Origin: an uncultured Collinsella sp.
Lineage (GTDB): Bacteria; Actinomycetota; Coriobacteriia; Coriobacteriales; Coriobacteriaceae
Reading direction: 5' to 3'
DNA length: 28,777 nt
Assembly (NCBI GenBank): GCA_902494035.1
Contig: CABURV010000023.1
Span: 1 to 28,777 of the forward strand
A program made the position numbers and the translations under genes. The notes under the pieces were generated by a model. It had not been told where the DNA came from. It made no database searches and saw only the letters and a program-made list of their open reading frames with translations. Below, in pieces: positions 1 to 7,217 of this stretch (within the stretch, counting starts at the first letter, position 1; the number at the start of each line of letters is the position of its first letter).

Positions 1-1245
1 CTTGTCGCAGGCGGGACGGCTAAAGTTGGCCGTCGGTCCGCCCACGTCGTTGATGTAGCCCTTAAACTCGGGATCGTGCGTGAGCAACTCGGCCTCGCGC
101 ATGATCGAGTCGTGGCTGCGCATCTGCAACACGCGGCCCTGATGGAAGGTGAGCGCGCAAAACGAGCACTCGCCAAAACAGCCGCGGTTGGAGCTAATGG
201 AAAACTTGATCTCGGCAAAGGCCGGCACGCCGCCTGCCGCGTCGTAGTCGGGATGCCAATCGCGTGCGTAGGAGAGTTCGGCAACCTCGTCCATCTCGTC
301 GGTGGTGAGTGTTGCCGACGGCGGGTTCTGCACCACGTACACGCTGTTGGGATATGGCTCTACCAAGCGATGGCCGGTGATGGGGTCCATATTTTGCTGC
401 TGCACGTTAAAGCTGCGCGCGTAGTTGAGCTTATCGGCGGCAAGGTCGTCCCAGCTGGGCAGCAGGTCGTAGTCATATACCTCGTCGAGCGAACCCGTGC
501 GGTAAACGGTGCCGTTGATATAGGTGATCTGATCGACGGGCAGTCCCGCGTCGAGCGCGTCGGCGATCTCGACGATCGCGTGCTCGCCCATACCGTAGAT
601 GAGGATGTCGGCGCCCGAGTCGAGCAGTACCGAGCGCTTGAGCTTGTCCTGCCAGTAGTCGTAGTGGGCCAGACGGCGCAGGCTCGCCTCGATGCCGCCG
701 ATGATGATAGGAGCGTCCTTGAACGTCTGGCGGATGAGGTTGCCGTAGACCGTGACGGCACGGTTGGGGCGGTGACCCTCCTCGCCACCGGGGGTATAGG
801 CGTCGGTGTGGCGGCGATGCTTGGTCACCGAATAGTGGTTGACCATGGAGTCCATGTTGCCGGCACTGACGAGAAAGCCCAAGCGCGGCTCGCCGAGCAC
901 GGTGATGCTGGCGGGGTCGGTCCAGTCGGGCTGGCAGATGATGCCAACTTTGTAGCCGTGCGCGTCGAGGACGCGGCTGATGATAGCCATGCCAAAGCTG
1001 GGATGGTCCACGTAGGCGTCACCGCAGATGTAGACAAAGTCGCACTGGTCCCAGCCACGTGCATCCATGTCGGCGCGACTGACGGGGAGGAACTTATCGC
1101 GGCCCGGACGCCAGGGACGGACGGGCGTCGCCGGGGCATGCGTGGGTCGCGAGCCCTGCGTCTTACCGCCGCGCTTTTGCTGCTGGCCGCGCTGGGCATG
1201 CTTGCCGTGCTGGTTGTGCTGAGCGTCCTGGGGCTTTTGTGCCAC
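1..1245 (-). CDS. ygiQ: YgiQ-family radical SAM protein (5' part, cut by window edge)
   Basis: Open from a GTG at 1245 to the left window edge, 415 codons without a stop; the 3' part lies outside. A GGGAGG four bases before the GTG fixes the start. Residues 354-363 hold the radical SAM cluster motif (C356, C360, C363 in CxxxCxxC), far from the N-terminus as is usual for the YgiQ/UPF0313 family. Before it is the family's N-terminal domain, with conserved stretches such as IIGGIEASLRR (about 181-191) and YGMGE (217-221). Residues 1-45 are a Gln/His/Lys-rich low-complexity extension, probably disordered. The family is expected to bind a 4Fe-4S cluster and cleave S-adenosylmethionine, but its substrate is not known. 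It is divergent from the DUF1275 gene, with a 250-base gap. Family assignment is firm; function is not. Confidence 0.9.
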   Translation of the reverse strand, partial: MAQKPQDAQHNQHGKHAQRGQQQKRGGKTQGSRPTHAPATPVRPWRPGRDKFLPVSRADMDARGWDQCDFVYICGDAYVDHPSFGMAIISRVLDAHGYKVGIICQPDWTDPASITVLGEPRLGFLVSAGNMDSMVNHYSVTKHRRHTDAYTPGGEEGHRPNRAVTVYGNLIRQTFKDAPIIIGGIEASLRRLAHYDYWQDKLKRSVLLDSGADILIYGMGEHAIVEIADALDAGLPVDQITYINGTVYRTGSLDEVYDYDLLPSWDDLAADKLNYARSFNVQQQNMDPITGHRLVEPYPNSVYVVQNPPSATLTTDEMDEVAELSYARDWHPDYDAAGGVPAFAEIKFSISSNRGCFGECSFCALTFHQGRVLQMRSHDSIMREAELLTHDPEFKGYINDVGGPTANFSRPACDK

Positions 1246-1283
1246 GATTCCTCCCGTTGTTAGTATACTGCACGTAATTGTAA

Positions 1284-1316
1284 CCAGTCTTTTTGGGACG
1301 GCGCTAAAAAGACTGG
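1284..1316. repeat. Perfect 11-bp inverted repeat between divergent genes
   Basis: CCAGTCTTTTT at 1284-1294 is matched exactly by AAAAAGACTGG at 1306-1316 around an 11-base spacer. It lies between the divergent ygiQ-like and DUF1275 genes, so it could be a shared operator or a hairpin in the DUF1275 leader. An AGTATACT palindrome at 1262-1269 gives a -10-like TATACT on both strands. Sequence alone does not tell which role applies. Confidence 0.5.
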
Positions 1317-1495
1317 TGGAGTACACGAGGCTTCGGGTGTCGGCGCCGCGCCCGCCGTTTGTTTCCAGACTGTGTATCCGCGCGTTGGAGAACCCGTCTC
1401 GCGCGCACGCCATGTTGTCAATGGGTTACAGTATGAACGGCGGCTATGTCTCCGCCAACGCACGAGAGAGTCGTCAACAAGGAGGATGCACGACG

Positions 1496-2215
1496 ATGCA
1501 GCGTGCCAAACAGATATCGGAGTCTATTGAGCTGGGCATTATCTTGGCGCTCGCCGGTGGCTTTATGGACGTGTATTCGTACATTGGGCGCGACCATGTT
1601 TTCGCAAACGCGCAGACGGGCAACATCTTGTTGGTGGGCGTGAGCATCTCGGAGGGCAACTGGGCACTTGCGGGGCGCTACTTCTTCCCTGTGGTGTCGT
1701 TTGCCGTGGGCATTATGCTTGCCGACCTGGTTCACGAGCGGTTTGGCAGCGTGATCCACTGGCGCCAGGTGACGGTGTTCTTTGAAGCCGTCATCTTGCT
1801 GGGCGTGAGCTTTATCCCCGGTGGCGGTTACAACCTGCTCGCCAACTGCCTCACCTCGTTTGCCTGCGGCATGCAGGTCGAGAGCTTCCGCAAGATCCAC
1901 GGTCACGGCATTGCTACGACCATGTGCATCGGTAACCTGCGCAATGCGCTGCAAAACGTGGACGACTACATTATCACCCACAAGCGCGGCTTTTTGGAAA
2001 ACGGCCTGCTGTACTTTGGCGTGATCTTCACCTTTGTGTTTGGCGCCGTGTTGGGCAACTGGTGTATTGAGCGCATGGGCCTGCACGCCATTGCGGTGGC
2101 GAGCGTGCTGCTGTTTATCGCGTTTGCCATCATGTTTATCGACCGCGAGCGTGATTTGCACAGGAAATGGGCCCGCATCATAGCTGACTGGCAGACCGCG
2201 AGTCTTAAGCGCTAA
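1496..2215 (+). CDS. DUF1275 (YoaK family) integral membrane protein
   Basis: 239 residues. The frame stays open upstream to 1316, but the ATG at 1496 is chosen because AAGGAGG (1479-1485) sits 10 bases before it and family similarity starts there. Two related halves are visible, each with the family signature. The first is GGFMDVYSYIGRDHVFANAQ followed by TGN (about 21-43); the second is FACGMQVESF (122-131) followed by TTMCIGNLRN (141-150). Hydrophobic segments at about 13-30, 62-80, 93-110, 112-127, 169-190 and 195-215 predict a polytopic inner-membrane protein; the C-terminus is basic and probably cytoplasmic. The family (PF06912) has no established substrate. It is a single gene closed by a strong hairpin at 2223-2281. 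Confidence 0.88.
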   Translation: MQRAKQISESIELGIILALAGGFMDVYSYIGRDHVFANAQTGNILLVGVSISEGNWALAGRYFFPVVSFAVGIMLADLVHERFGSVIHWRQVTVFFEAVILLGVSFIPGGGYNLLANCLTSFACGMQVESFRKIHGHGIATTMCIGNLRNALQNVDDYIITHKRGFLENGLLYFGVIFTFVFGAVLGNWCIERMGLHAIAVASVLLFIAFAIMFIDRERDLHRKWARIIADWQTASLKR

Positions 2216-2222
2216 GGTGCAT

Positions 2223-2289
2223 GTTCGTAACAACATTCAGGAGCCAGAAAAACTATCTAGCTCCTGAATGTTGCTACGAACTGCTTTTT
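2223..2289 (+). terminator. Rho-independent terminator of the DUF1275 gene
   Basis: 22-base arms (2223-2244 and 2260-2281) pair with one mismatch around a 15-base loop, followed by a T5 run at 2285-2289. It lies just after the DUF1275 stop and just after the end of the convergent gene at 2295, so it may stop readthrough from both sides; the U-tract favours the plus direction. Confidence 0.8.
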
Positions 2290-2294
2290 GCGAT

Positions 2295-2834
2295 TTATTC
2301 GAGATGCTCTTCAATCCGAGCCCTAAGAAGGGCAATGGCTGTAGGTATTCCAATTGCGGCGGCTAATTCGGCTTTATCCAAAACCTGTATGCTAAAGCAC
2401 GATTGTTTATCACATTGAAGGACGATAACTGAAGATAGTTTCACTTCCCGTTGGCTGAATATATCGTAATCTCCAAATAGGAAGTTACCTTTTATTGTGT
2501 AATTCGGTATGTTCGTTACGCACTTCATCTCAAGTCTGTTTAGGCCATAATCAAACACCGCAACTTCCTCGTGTTCGATGATGAGCGCAACCCTGGGCAT
2601 GTTGCTAAAACCACCGTCGACGACAGTGAAGAGTTTTTCATTTGCATCGTCATAAACGGTATATTTAAGACTCAATAGTTGTCCTAGTGGACCCGTGAAC
2701 CCATGTCTTTTGATGTTGAGGTTGTCTCCCACTGGGTTGATGAGAGCTAGAGCATGCGGATAAGGGTTACCTTCAATTGAGATTCGATATTCGTTTGTAG
2801 CCGTCTTGCTCGATTTAGGACCAGTAGCCACCAT
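2295..2834 (-). CDS. Hypothetical protein, possible tubby C-terminal-like / LURP-one-related fold
   Basis: 179 residues, ATG at 2834 with GAGG nine bases upstream. No signal peptide, membrane segment or catalytic motif is visible. It reads as alternating beta strands, for example KYTVYDDANEKLFTV (57-71), a strand pair ending AVFDYGL, then NYTIKGNFLFGDYDIFSQ. That order (strand, Asp/Gly turn, IKGN-FGDYDI) recalls the tubby-like/LURP-one beta barrel found in bacterial YxjI proteins. This is a weak resemblance, not a firm assignment. Codon use and base composition are clearly more AT-rich than in the flanking genes, so the gene was probably acquired horizontally. It is alone on its strand, convergent with the DUF1275 gene. 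The protein could equally be an unrelated orphan. Confidence 0.6.
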   Translation of the reverse strand: MVATGPKSSKTATNEYRISIEGNPYPHALALINPVGDNLNIKRHGFTGPLGQLLSLKYTVYDDANEKLFTVVDGGFSNMPRVALIIEHEEVAVFDYGLNRLEMKCVTNIPNYTIKGNFLFGDYDIFSQREVKLSSVIVLQCDKQSCFSIQVLDKAELAAAIGIPTAIALLRARIEEHLE

Positions 2835-3246
2835 GCGTCATCGCCTCGATCGAATTGGAACCGCCTTCTGCTTCGTGCGGAGAATTACGCTGTACGTTGC
2901 AGTGTATGCAGCCACAATAACTGCATGGGCAATCTCTAACAAAATGAATGATGCTATTTGCTGCATGCATGTTATTTACTACAAAGTATCCTTTTATAAA
3001 CGTGCTGTCAAACATATATTGCTAAAATAGAAACAATTTATAGACTTAGGTGGTCGTATTCTTTGGGCGATTGCTCCTATAATCTAGCCTTCGCTGCTGT
3101 CGGGATGGAAGGACTAGGGTCCCGTTATCCTGTTGAAACGCTTTAACACTTTTGACGTTCTCACGCGTTTTTTGTTTCAAAAGCGTTAGGATGGGACTTA
3201 TAGCGCGGGGCGTAATGGGTGCCCCGCACACGATGGGAGGCTATCA
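2835..3246. other. AT-rich intergenic stretch without a supported gene
   Basis: About 410 bases between the divergent orphan gene (minus) and fucO (plus). Two short overlapping frames of 66 and 74 codons (2815-3015 minus, 2806-3030 plus) lack convincing ribosome sites and recognisable sequence, so they are not called. The stretch from 2930 to 3060 is very AT-rich. The fucO leader starts in the right-hand part and includes the GGGAGG ribosome site at 3235-3240. Confidence 0.6.
3121..3195. promoter_or_regulatory. Interrupted inverted repeat upstream of fucO, candidate operator or leader hairpin
   Basis: AACGCTTT (3137-3144) is complementary to AAAGCGTT (3180-3187). The pairing continues as ATCCT (3127-3131) with AGGAT (3188-3192) and CCC (3121-3123) with GGG (3193-3195), leaving a five-base bulge on the left. 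A TTGACG hexamer falls inside the loop. It lies 50-125 bases before the fucO start, a plausible site for control, but no regulator can be named. Confidence 0.3.
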
Positions 3247-4413
3247 ATGGCTAATCGTTTCGTTCTCAACACCATCTCTTATCATGGTTCCGGCGCCATC
3301 AAGGAGATCCCCGGCGAGCTCCAGCGTCGCGGCTACAAGAAGATCTTCGTCTGCTCCGACCCCGATCTGGTTAAGTTTGGCGTTACCGCTAAGGTGACCG
3401 ACGAGCTCGACGCCGCCGGCATCGCTTGGAGCCTCTACTCCGAGATCAAGCCCAACCCCACCATCCAGAACGTCAAGGACGGCGTCGAGGCCTTCAAGGC
3501 CGCCGAGGCTGACGCTATCGTGACCATCGGTGGTGGCTCCTCCATGGACACCGCTAAGGCCATCGGCATCATCATCAACAACCCCGAGTTTGCCGATGTC
3601 CGCAGCCTCGAGGGCGTTGCTCCGACTAAGAACCACGCCGTGTTCACCATCGCTGTGCCGACGACCGCCGGTACCGCTGCTGAGGTGACCATCAACTACG
3701 TCATCACCGACCCCGAGAAGGTCCGCAAGTTCGTGTGCGTCGACACCAACGATGCCCCCGAGGTCGCCGTCGTCGACCCCGACATGATGGCTTCCATGCC
3801 CGCCGGCCTGACCGCTTCCACTGGCATGGACGCTCTGACCCACGCCATCGAGGGTTACACCACCAAGGGCGCTTGGGAGCTCTCCGACATGTTCCACTTT
3901 GAGGCTATTAAGCTGATCAGCGAGAACCTGCGCGACTCCGTTGCCGAGGCCAAGTCCGGTCAGCCCGGCTCCGGCCGCGAGGGCATGGCTCTTGGTCAGT
4001 ATGTCGCCGGCATGGGCTTCTCCAATGTTGGCCTGGGCATCGACCACGCCATGGCTCACACCCTGTCCGCTCACTACGACACCCCGCACGGCGTCGCCTG
4101 CGCCATGCTGCTGCCGATCGCCATGGAGTTCAACAAGCCGGTCTGCGCCGAGCGCCTGGCCAAGGTCGCCGTTGCCATGGGCGTTGACACCACGGGCATG
4201 AGCACCGACGAAGCCGCCGATGCTGCCATCGCCGCCGTCAAGCAGCTCTCTGCCGACGTGAACATCCCGCACGTCTGCGAGGCCATGAAGGCTGACGAGA
4301 TCGAGGTCCTGGCCAAGGACGCCATGGCCGACGCCTGCTTCCCGGGCAACCCGCGCGAGGCGACGCTCGACGACGTCATCGAGCTCTTCAAGAAGATCTG
4401 CCCGGCTGCCTAA
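3247..4413 (+). CDS. fucO: Lactaldehyde reductase / L-1,2-propanediol oxidoreductase (Fe-dependent alcohol dehydrogenase)
   Basis: 388 residues, close to the usual 380-390; ATG at 3247 with GGGAGG six bases upstream. It closely resembles E. coli FucO as known to me, with shared blocks NNPEFADVRSLEG (111-123), VPTTAGTAAEVTINYVITD (137-155) and ALGQYVAGMGFSNVGLG (248-264). The nucleotide loop GGGSSMD is at 95-101. The four metal ligands are present: D195, H199, H267 and H281. It should reduce L-lactaldehyde to L-1,2-propanediol with NADH, the last step of anaerobic fucose or rhamnose fermentation in the cytosol, restoring NAD+. No other fucose or rhamnose gene is adjacent, so it may serve general aldehyde disposal. 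Codon use is strongly biased to C/G-ending preferred codons, suggesting high expression. A related aldehyde could be the true substrate. Confidence 0.93.
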   Translation: MANRFVLNTISYHGSGAIKEIPGELQRRGYKKIFVCSDPDLVKFGVTAKVTDELDAAGIAWSLYSEIKPNPTIQNVKDGVEAFKAAEADAIVTIGGGSSMDTAKAIGIIINNPEFADVRSLEGVAPTKNHAVFTIAVPTTAGTAAEVTINYVITDPEKVRKFVCVDTNDAPEVAVVDPDMMASMPAGLTASTGMDALTHAIEGYTTKGAWELSDMFHFEAIKLISENLRDSVAEAKSGQPGSGREGMALGQYVAGMGFSNVGLGIDHAMAHTLSAHYDTPHGVACAMLLPIAMEFNKPVCAERLAKVAVAMGVDTTGMSTDEAADAAIAAVKQLSADVNIPHVCEAMKADEIEVLAKDAMADACFPGNPREATLDDVIELFKKICPAA

Positions 4414-4418
4414 CTGGT

Positions 4419-4550
4419 TCGGCGGGCCCCTGCCCGTTAGCCCCACAATCGTCCTCGGACATGTCGGAGGCCCCGCTGCGCACTACGTGCGGCGGGGCCT
4501 CCTTCTGTCCTGTGGAAAGATTGTGGGGCTAACGGGCAGGGGCTCGCCGG
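4419..4550. repeat. 132-base nested palindromic element with 32-base terminal inverted repeats (MITE-like)
   Basis: The outer arms 4427-4450 and 4519-4542 are perfect 24-base inverted repeats. They extend outward to 4419 and 4550 with only two changes, both G-U compatible in RNA. Between them lies a second hairpin (4466-4502) that acts as a terminator. The layout, long terminal repeats around a non-coding core directly after the fucO stop, resembles a miniature inverted-repeat element or a large bidirectional terminator. No clear target-site duplication is visible. Other copies could not be looked for. Confidence 0.65.
4466..4502. terminator. Strong GC hairpin, terminator after fucO
   Basis: GGAGGCCCCGC (4466-4476) pairs with GCGGGGCCTCC (4492-4502); CGCAC (4479-4483) and GTGCG (4487-4491) pair inside, leaving a three-base loop and a two-base bulge. 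The following bases (TTCTGTCCTGT) are only moderately T-rich, so termination efficiency is uncertain. It sits in the core of the larger palindromic element. Confidence 0.65.
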
Positions 4551-4668
4551 CTTGTTGTTGTAGCGTGCACGGTTCTGGGGAGCTCGATGGGCTGTCTCGC
4601 TAGGCAAAAAGATGGTTCGCGGTGGTATTGTTGCTGTGGGTTTAATTCGATATGAAAGGGTGACTTTG

Positions 4669-5697
4669 GTGTCCAAGATGGATTCTACGCTCTCCTATAT
4701 TACTGACCAGTTGAAGGCGCTTACCTCGATTGCTTCGCCTACGGGGTTTACTCGTGCGGCTACTGATTATCTGATGGAGACCCTGCGCGATATGGGGTTT
4801 GGGCCTGAGCGTTCTAATAAGGGCAACGTGCTGGTTGAGCTTGGCGGCGAGGGCGAGCCGCTCGTACTGGCGAGCCATGTCGATACCCTGGGCGCCATGG
4901 TGCGCTCCATTAAGGACAATGGTCGCCTGCGCCCCACGACTCTCGGCGGGCATCAGTGGTCTACGGCCGATGGCGAGAACTGCACCGTTTATACGCGCGA
5001 TGGCAATGTCTACACGGGTGTGGTCCTCAATACCGAGCCCTCGGCGCATGTGGCCGATGAGCCGGTCAAGACCATCGAGAAGAACATGGAGATCTTGCTC
5101 GACGAGAACGTCGACAGCAAGGACGATGTGCTTGAGCTGGGCATTCAGACTGGTGACATCATCGCTATGGATCCGCGTACCACGGTGACGGAGAGCGGCT
5201 ACATTAAGAGCCGCTTCTTGGATGACAAGCTGTCGGCGGCGATTCTGCTGGGCTTGGCGCGTGCCGTCGCCGCTGGCGAGGTGACGCTTTCACGCAAGGT
5301 GTCGCTGCTCTTTACCGTGTACGAGGAGGTCGGCCACGGCGGAGCCTTCGTGCCGGCCGACACGCGCGAGATGATCAGCGTAGACATGGGCTGCGTGGGC
5401 GACGACCTGGGCTGCACCGAGCGCATGGTTTCGATCTGCGCCAAGGATTCGGGCGGTCCGTACAACTACGACCTGGTAACCACGCTGTCCAACATCGCGC
5501 GCGAGCTGGAGCTCGATTACGCCATCGATGTGTACCCGCACTACGGCTCCGACGTCGAGGCCACACTCTCGGCTGGTTACGACATTCGCCATGCTCTGAT
5601 CGGCCCCGGCGTGTACGCGAGCCACAACTACGAGCGCAGCCACATCGACGGCGTGCGCAACACCTACGAGCTGGTTCGTGCCTACGTACAGCGCTAG
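4669..5697 (+). CDS. M42-family metallo-aminopeptidase
   Basis: 342 residues from a GTG at 4669, chosen because AAGGG (4656-4660) lies eight bases before it. TTG 4666 and ATG 4678 are in-frame alternatives, and an ATG at 4612 has no good ribosome site. The co-catalytic two-metal site of the M42 family is complete: H70 and D72 (SHVDT), D185 (RFLDDKLSAA), the catalytic pair E219-E220 (VYEEVGHGGA), D239 (VDMG) and H319 (ASHNYERSHIDG). The insertion between H70 and D185 matches the family's lid/oligomerisation domain. Such enzymes form cytosolic tetrahedral dodecamers that trim N-terminal residues from short peptides; some relatives act as glutamyl aminopeptidases or deblocking enzymes, and specificity cannot be read here. 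It is a single gene, followed by a terminator at 5731. Confidence 0.92.
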   Translation: MSKMDSTLSYITDQLKALTSIASPTGFTRAATDYLMETLRDMGFGPERSNKGNVLVELGGEGEPLVLASHVDTLGAMVRSIKDNGRLRPTTLGGHQWSTADGENCTVYTRDGNVYTGVVLNTEPSAHVADEPVKTIEKNMEILLDENVDSKDDVLELGIQTGDIIAMDPRTTVTESGYIKSRFLDDKLSAAILLGLARAVAAGEVTLSRKVSLLFTVYEEVGHGGAFVPADTREMISVDMGCVGDDLGCTERMVSICAKDSGGPYNYDLVTTLSNIARELELDYAIDVYPHYGSDVEATLSAGYDIRHALIGPGVYASHNYERSHIDGVRNTYELVRAYVQR

Positions 5698-5730
5698 GGG
5701 AGCAGCTTGCGACTCGGCTGACCGATCGCT

Positions 5731-5756
5731 AAGGCCCGATTTCTCGGGCCTTTTTT
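5731..5756 (+). terminator. Rho-independent terminator after the M42 peptidase
   Basis: AAGGCCCGA (5731-5739) pairs with TCGGGCCTT (5744-5752) around a four-base loop and runs into T6 at 5751-5756. This is a textbook intrinsic terminator 34 bases after the stop codon. Confidence 0.93.
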
Positions 5757-5767
5757 CGCTTTAGGAT

Positions 5768-5804
5768 GTTTAGTATTATGATGTCTGTAATCTATTAACT
5801 AAAC
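5768..5804. promoter_or_regulatory. Inverted repeat upstream of the HTH-HipA-like gene, candidate autoregulatory operator
   Basis: GTTTAGT (5768-5774) and ACTAAAC (5798-5804) form a 7-bp inverted repeat with a 23-base spacer in a short AT-rich stretch. It is the only promoter-like space before the gene at 5836. Its protein carries an N-terminal DNA-binding domain, so autorepression here is plausible but is inference. Confidence 0.35.
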
Positions 5805-5835
5805 ACGTAAATTACTTAACGAGGTGATGCGGTGT

Positions 5836-7209
5836 ATGGATACATCTGAGTACTTATCTATGGGTGATGCCGCCCGCCTGTTGGGCGTTACGAAAGCCCG
5901 CATATCGCAACTTGCCGCATCGGGGACGCTCGTGTGTGATATTGTGGGCGGCCGGAAGATAGTCGAGTACAATTCTGCGATCGCCTATCAAAAGGTCCGC
6001 AAACGAGGACGCCGTCCTGCGGCCGATGTGGGGCGCAAGTTTACGCTGATGTCCGCCGATTACGAGGTTGCGCGTGTTTCGTTTGATCCGACGCGCGAGT
6101 TTTCCTTCGAAATCGCGGAGGTACTCGATGCGCAGAGGATGCCGTTTGGCACTTGCTCGAGCTCTTCTCCTACGGTGAATAAACGGGAGCTCAACGTGTG
6201 GTGGGGGCATCGGTCGGTGCCCGATGTTCGCCCCGGGCTTATCTCGCGCTACCGCGAGCTGGGGATTGTCAACGGCGTTGAGGTGCCGGTTCAGTGCCTG
6301 GGCCTATCACTTTCGGATTGTTATTGGCTGCGACCGGCCGATTGCGACGAACTCAAATGGCAAAACATCAATTACTTTGAGAACGAATTTGAGCGATCGG
6401 CGCCCGAAGAGCGTTCGGGTTGGCTGGAAGGCATCGGTCTTAAAAATCCGGATAACACGTCCGAGGGCGAGCTCCCTAAATCGTGGATGATCCGAAACGG
6501 CATTCGCGTTTTGGCTAAGGGGTGCGGGATGGACGATCAGCGTCCCTTTAACGAGGCAGTTGCAACGGCTCTACATCGTCGCTTGCTGTCGGAGGGCGAG
6601 TTTGTTCCTTATACGGTTGAGCGGATGTTCGATGGACCTGTGTGTCTGTGCGACGACTTTCTTGACGGCCGCGAGGAATACGTTCCGGCTGTTTACGTTA
6701 AGGGCGCACTTGGTAGCCAGCGGGGAAACTCGACATACGATCGATACTGTTGCTACCTCGGCAAGCGTGGTGTCGATGAGGCCGCTGTGAGAAGGTCTAT
6801 GTCGCAGATGATTGTCTGCGATGCCCTTTTGGCCAACAGCGACCGCCATTGGCGAAACTTCGGCATCATCCGCAATGTCGACACCCTGGAGATAAGGCCT
6901 GCTCCGCTGTTCGATAGCGGCAACTGCCTGTGGTACAACGTACCAACTGCCGTGCTCGCAGCTGGGGAGTTTGGGTTTTCTGCTAAGCCGTTTGGGCCCG
7001 ACCCTTCCGTCCAGTTGGCGCTTGCGGACTCACTCGATTGGTTCGATTCATCGCGGTTCAACGGATTTGTAGATGAGGCGATCGAGATTCTTTCGCAGAG
7101 CGAATGGGCGACGGCGGAGGGTCGACTCGAGGCCATCCGCCGTGGCCTGGAACGTCGCGTAATCGAGGTTTGTGCCGCTGTTGAGGTACTTCGACACGTG
7201 CAGCGATAA
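5836..7209 (+). CDS. HTH domain fused to a HipA-like kinase domain
   Basis: 457 residues from ATG 5836, with GAGGTG (5821-5826) nine bases upstream; in-frame GTG 5824 and ATG 5827 overlap that site and are less likely. Residues 5-55 are an excisionase/MerR-like helix-turn-helix (SMGDAARLLGVTKARISQLA, then a wing). After a basic linker (about 54-65) and a poorly characterised middle region comes a HipA-type kinase fold. It has candidate ATP lysine K228 (VLAK), an acidic partner E240 (FNEAV), the catalytic loop NSDRHWRNFG (334-343, D336 and N341) and the metal-binding D360 (PAPLFDSG). Classical HipBA splits antitoxin and kinase into two genes; here regulator and kinase lie in one chain and no separate antitoxin gene adjoins. 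Substrate and toxicity are unknown. Its stop is eight bases from the convergent mnmA stop. Confidence 0.8.
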   Translation: MDTSEYLSMGDAARLLGVTKARISQLAASGTLVCDIVGGRKIVEYNSAIAYQKVRKRGRRPAADVGRKFTLMSADYEVARVSFDPTREFSFEIAEVLDAQRMPFGTCSSSSPTVNKRELNVWWGHRSVPDVRPGLISRYRELGIVNGVEVPVQCLGLSLSDCYWLRPADCDELKWQNINYFENEFERSAPEERSGWLEGIGLKNPDNTSEGELPKSWMIRNGIRVLAKGCGMDDQRPFNEAVATALHRRLLSEGEFVPYTVERMFDGPVCLCDDFLDGREEYVPAVYVKGALGSQRGNSTYDRYCCYLGKRGVDEAAVRRSMSQMIVCDALLANSDRHWRNFGIIRNVDTLEIRPAPLFDSGNCLWYNVPTAVLAAGEFGFSAKPFGPDPSVQLALADSLDWFDSSRFNGFVDEAIEILSQSEWATAEGRLEAIRRGLERRVIEVCAAVEVLRHVQR

Positions 7210-7217
7210 ACCCGCGG

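Noticed and set aside
76..1263. 395-codon plus-strand frame at the left end
   Set aside because: The minus strand encodes a YgiQ-type radical SAM protein through the same bases, with CxxxCxxC motif and ribosome site; the plus frame has no recognisable sequence.
2815..3015. 66-codon minus-strand frame containing several cysteines (CPCSYCGCIHC)
   Set aside because: No ribosome site, overlaps the start of the gene at 2834 in another frame, and cysteine spacing fits no zinc-finger family that I know.
3244..4446. 400-codon minus-strand frame opposite fucO
   Set aside because: Antisense shadow of a strongly codon-biased gene; Gly/Val/Asp/His-rich without motifs.
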